Below, piece after piece: positions 42,360 to 44,270 of a stretch of DNA of 44,270 nucleotides. How positions within the stretch are numbered: the first letter of the stretch is position 1; every line of letters begins with the position of its first letter. Source of the DNA: UMGS75 sp963648435 (GTDB taxonomy: Bacteria > Bacillota_I > Bacilli_A > ML615J-28 > CAG-313); the NCBI GenBank assembly GCA_963648435.1, contig CAVJDT010000009.1:1-44270 (forward strand), read 5' to 3'. The translations under genes were made by a program, and so were the position numbers. A model generated the notes under the pieces. It searched no databases, was not told where the DNA came from, and was given only the letters and a program-made list of their open reading frames with translations.

Positions 42360-44270
42360 TTATATATCATCATCTTGATTCTTTGTTTCATGACTGCTTA
42401 AGTATTTTTCTATTTCTAATTCAACATTAGCGCCAACATTTAAGATATAAGGATAACTAAATTGAAAATCATTTGGAAAAAGATAAAGAAGAATACTATA
42501 CATACATCTATCATTCTTGATATCACAAGTTTCTAGGTATTTTCTATGTTTATGCACTATATATGAATAAAATGATTTCATAAACATGATAGGTTCATGC
42601 TCTAAATATGTCATAGCATCCATTTTCATTTCATTTTTTTCAGTATCTGATATTTTAAGATTAGTTGTTTTTCTATAAGTTTTAAAATTAATTTTATAAA
42701 ACTTATTTGTGCCTTTTAAAGCATTATATGTTAATGCAAGTGTATATGAAGGGCGAAGTTTTAAGACATCATTTATTGTAAAATCGCCTTCAAATGCATC
42801 ACAAACATTTAAAATATCTTCTTCTTTTTTTAACGTTTTATCATTATAAACATAATATTTAGTTAATAATAATTGCTTTGAAAATTTATTTTTTATTAAT
42901 CCTTGTAAGTAATAACGATTAGTTATTTTATATTGATTTAATTTTTCTTTAAAATGCTCATATAAAAAAGAATATGAAATTGGATAATCAAATGTTAAAA
43001 TATATTGATAAATTTCTTCGTATAACGTAGCAGGCATATTATCTACTCTTTTAAGTATATTATATTTAGCTCTATCTATCAAGATGCAAGTACTTAAGAT
43101 ATTTACTTGAATTAATCGATCAGAAATAGATATGTCTTCTTTAAATTCACGAAAATAACATTCTCTAAAGTTGGCTAGTTCTGATGGTAAATATGGATAA
43201 ATACCATTTATGAAATATTTTTCAACAATAATAGCCGTTTTTTTAACATAAGTTAAGCTTTTTGTTTTAGTATAATAGTTGTTATTTTTATTAAAGTAAT
43301 GATCAAAAATAATTTTACACCCATATACATCATCATTAAAATACTTTTCTTGAACCAACGAAAATAGTGCTTCATATTTTTCTTGTGAAATAGCTTCTGG
43401 GCATTCATCTATCAATTTTTTTATTTTATCCTTAACATCATAAAATGCATTATTGAAGCATATAAAATCATAATCATTATCATATGTAATCAATTCAAAA
43501 TCATTTTTCTTAACTAAATATTGAAAAGTATTTGCAATTTCTTGACCATAATTTTCTTCTAATATATCATACGTTATAAAATAATCATTATGTGCTAATG
43601 TTTTTAAGCATTTTAAAACATCAAAAATTGAAGTTTGAATTTTATTAAACAAAAAATCATTAATTACCTTTATTCTTTGTCTAATTCTTTCTCGCGTAAC
43701 ATCTAATTCTTTTCCGATTTCTTCTAATTTCATGCCTAAAACCTTTTTTTCAAAACAATATACACAAACGGGATTACATTTATCAATATAATTGTATAAT
43801 TTATTAAGTATTTGTTTTATAGGGGTTTTTAAACAATACATGCCATTATCAATATTCGCACTAATAGTATTTAATATATCTAATGAAAAATTTCCTATAA
43901 CATCCGCTATACAGTTGTATTCTAGTCCTTTAAATGTATTTGTAAAAAGAGAGATTTTATTTAAATCATAATAATAATTTTCAAAGTCAATGGTTGCTAT
44001 TTGTACTACCACCTCATAATTATCAAGACAATTGGTATAGTACTTTTCAAATTCTTCTTTATTATGTGCTAGTTTATAAAGAAGATAATTAACCATATAT
44101 TTTATTCTTTTTTCCTTGCAATCTAATTGAGTTAAAAACAAACAATATAGTTTGAGAAAATCAGTTTCAAAAGTTTTTTCTAAAAATTGCATTTCGTTGT
44201 AGTACATTTCAAAGTAGCAATCTTTTAGCATATTTTTATCTGTTGATGATAGCACTTTAGGATAGATAAT
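42360..44270 (-). CDS. Large protein with sigma-70 region-4-like HTH (partial)
   Basis: The frame is open to the window edge: codons IIYPK precede the first possible start (GTG at 44255), which has no ribosome site, so the gene probably begins outside. At least 636 residues are seen. A sigma-70 region-4-like helix-turn-helix (KLEEIGKELDVTRERIRQRI, about residues 175-195 from the GTG) contains the TRERIRQ recognition-helix motif. The rest is helical, rich in Tyr, Asn and Lys, and not recognised. Proteins with this HTH but no sigma region 2 occur in defence and mobile islands; a DNA-binding or regulatory role is inference. A helicase or nuclease part could lie beyond the edge. Confidence 0.65.
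   Translation of the reverse strand: MIYPKVLSSTDKNMLKDCYFEMYYNEMQFLEKTFETDFLKLYCLFLTQLDCKEKRIKYMVNYLLYKLAHNKEEFEKYYTNCLDNYEVVVQIATIDFENYYYDLNKISLFTNTFKGLEYNCIADVIGNFSLDILNTISANIDNGMYCLKTPIKQILNKLYNYIDKCNPVCVYCFEKKVLGMKLEEIGKELDVTRERIRQRIKVINDFLFNKIQTSIFDVLKCLKTLAHNDYFITYDILEENYGQEIANTFQYLVKKNDFELITYDNDYDFICFNNAFYDVKDKIKKLIDECPEAISQEKYEALFSLVQEKYFNDDVYGCKIIFDHYFNKNNNYYTKTKSLTYVKKTAIIVEKYFINGIYPYLPSELANFRECYFREFKEDISISDRLIQVNILSTCILIDRAKYNILKRVDNMPATLYEEIYQYILTFDYPISYSFLYEHFKEKLNQYKITNRYYLQGLIKNKFSKQLLLTKYYVYNDKTLKKEEDILNVCDAFEGDFTINDVLKLRPSYTLALTYNALKGTNKFYKINFKTYRKTTNLKISDTEKNEMKMDAMTYLEHEPIMFMKSFYSYIVHKHRKYLETCDIKNDRCMYSILLYLFPNDFQFSYPYILNVGANVELEIEKYLSSHETKNQDDDI

Noticed and set aside
1..44270. 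CRISPR array, tRNA or rRNA genes
   Set aside because: No regularly spaced repeats and no cloverleaf or rRNA-like segment was seen. The HNH gene at 29256 has a Cas9-like HNH pattern but no RuvC motifs and no array.

Overview
The window reads as one chromosomal segment of a low-GC, AT-rich Gram-positive-type bacterium, probably an uncultured gut Bacillota of the Mollicutes-like/Erysipelotrichia side. The reasons are strong purine-rich Shine-Dalgarno sites, sigma-A promoters with a 17-nt spacer, DegV, CopA/CopZ, a BmrC/BmrD-type ABC pair and AGCS genes, and a surface protein ending in a Gly-Gly-Cys plus membrane-helix tail. TGA is a normal stop here: several genes end in ATGA or TGATG overlaps. 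The exact lineage is inference. Most genes lie on the minus strand.

Left half (1-22.8 kb), mostly housekeeping. A copper operon (minus, 5418 to 31) encodes a membrane protein with a 22-residue-repeat tail, the P-type ATPase CopA, the chaperone CopZ and a secreted phosphodiester glycosidase broken by two frameshifts. A DegV gene and a PAP2-like gene (plus) follow. Next on the minus strand come a heterodimeric ABC exporter, an AGCS symporter, an orphan prepilin-peptidase domain and a large acidic lipoprotein. The degV promoter and the lipoprotein promoter carry nearly the same 19-bp palindrome, so they probably share a regulator that is not encoded here. A decayed region (about 15.9-17.6 kb) holds remnants of an AlbA_2-type regulator. 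A three-gene operon then encodes a STAS-kinase fusion, a SpoIIE phosphatase fused to an RsbW-like ATPase domain, and a CNNM/CorC-type protein.

Right half (23-44 kb), a mobile and defence-rich region. An IS1182-like element whose transposase frame changes at a phased A7 slippery site abuts the stop codon of a SNF2 helicase with a C-terminal HNH-like domain. Next are an HNH nuclease / SAM methyltransferase / small-protein operon and a PLD-helicase-DUF3427 / Nudix operon. The most notable part is a six-gene operon (41100 to 34225): two cytosine-5 methyltransferases, a SNF2 ATPase, a stand-alone EcoRII-N/B3-like DNA-binding protein, a MORC/MutL-like GHKL ATPase and an HNH nuclease. This looks like an ATP-dependent multi-subunit restriction-modification system of unusual composition.

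Upstream of that operon, perfect 14-bp inverted repeats flank a 118-bp segment. The segment carries a good promoter that currently points at the operon, a plus-strand terminator lies just outside it, and a serine recombinase gene is adjacent. This is the architecture of an invertible promoter switch, although a resolvase res site is the alternative. The window ends inside a large protein with a sigma-70 region-4-like helix-turn-helix.

Several genes carry single-base indels, some in homopolymers. Either true decay or assembly error could explain them.
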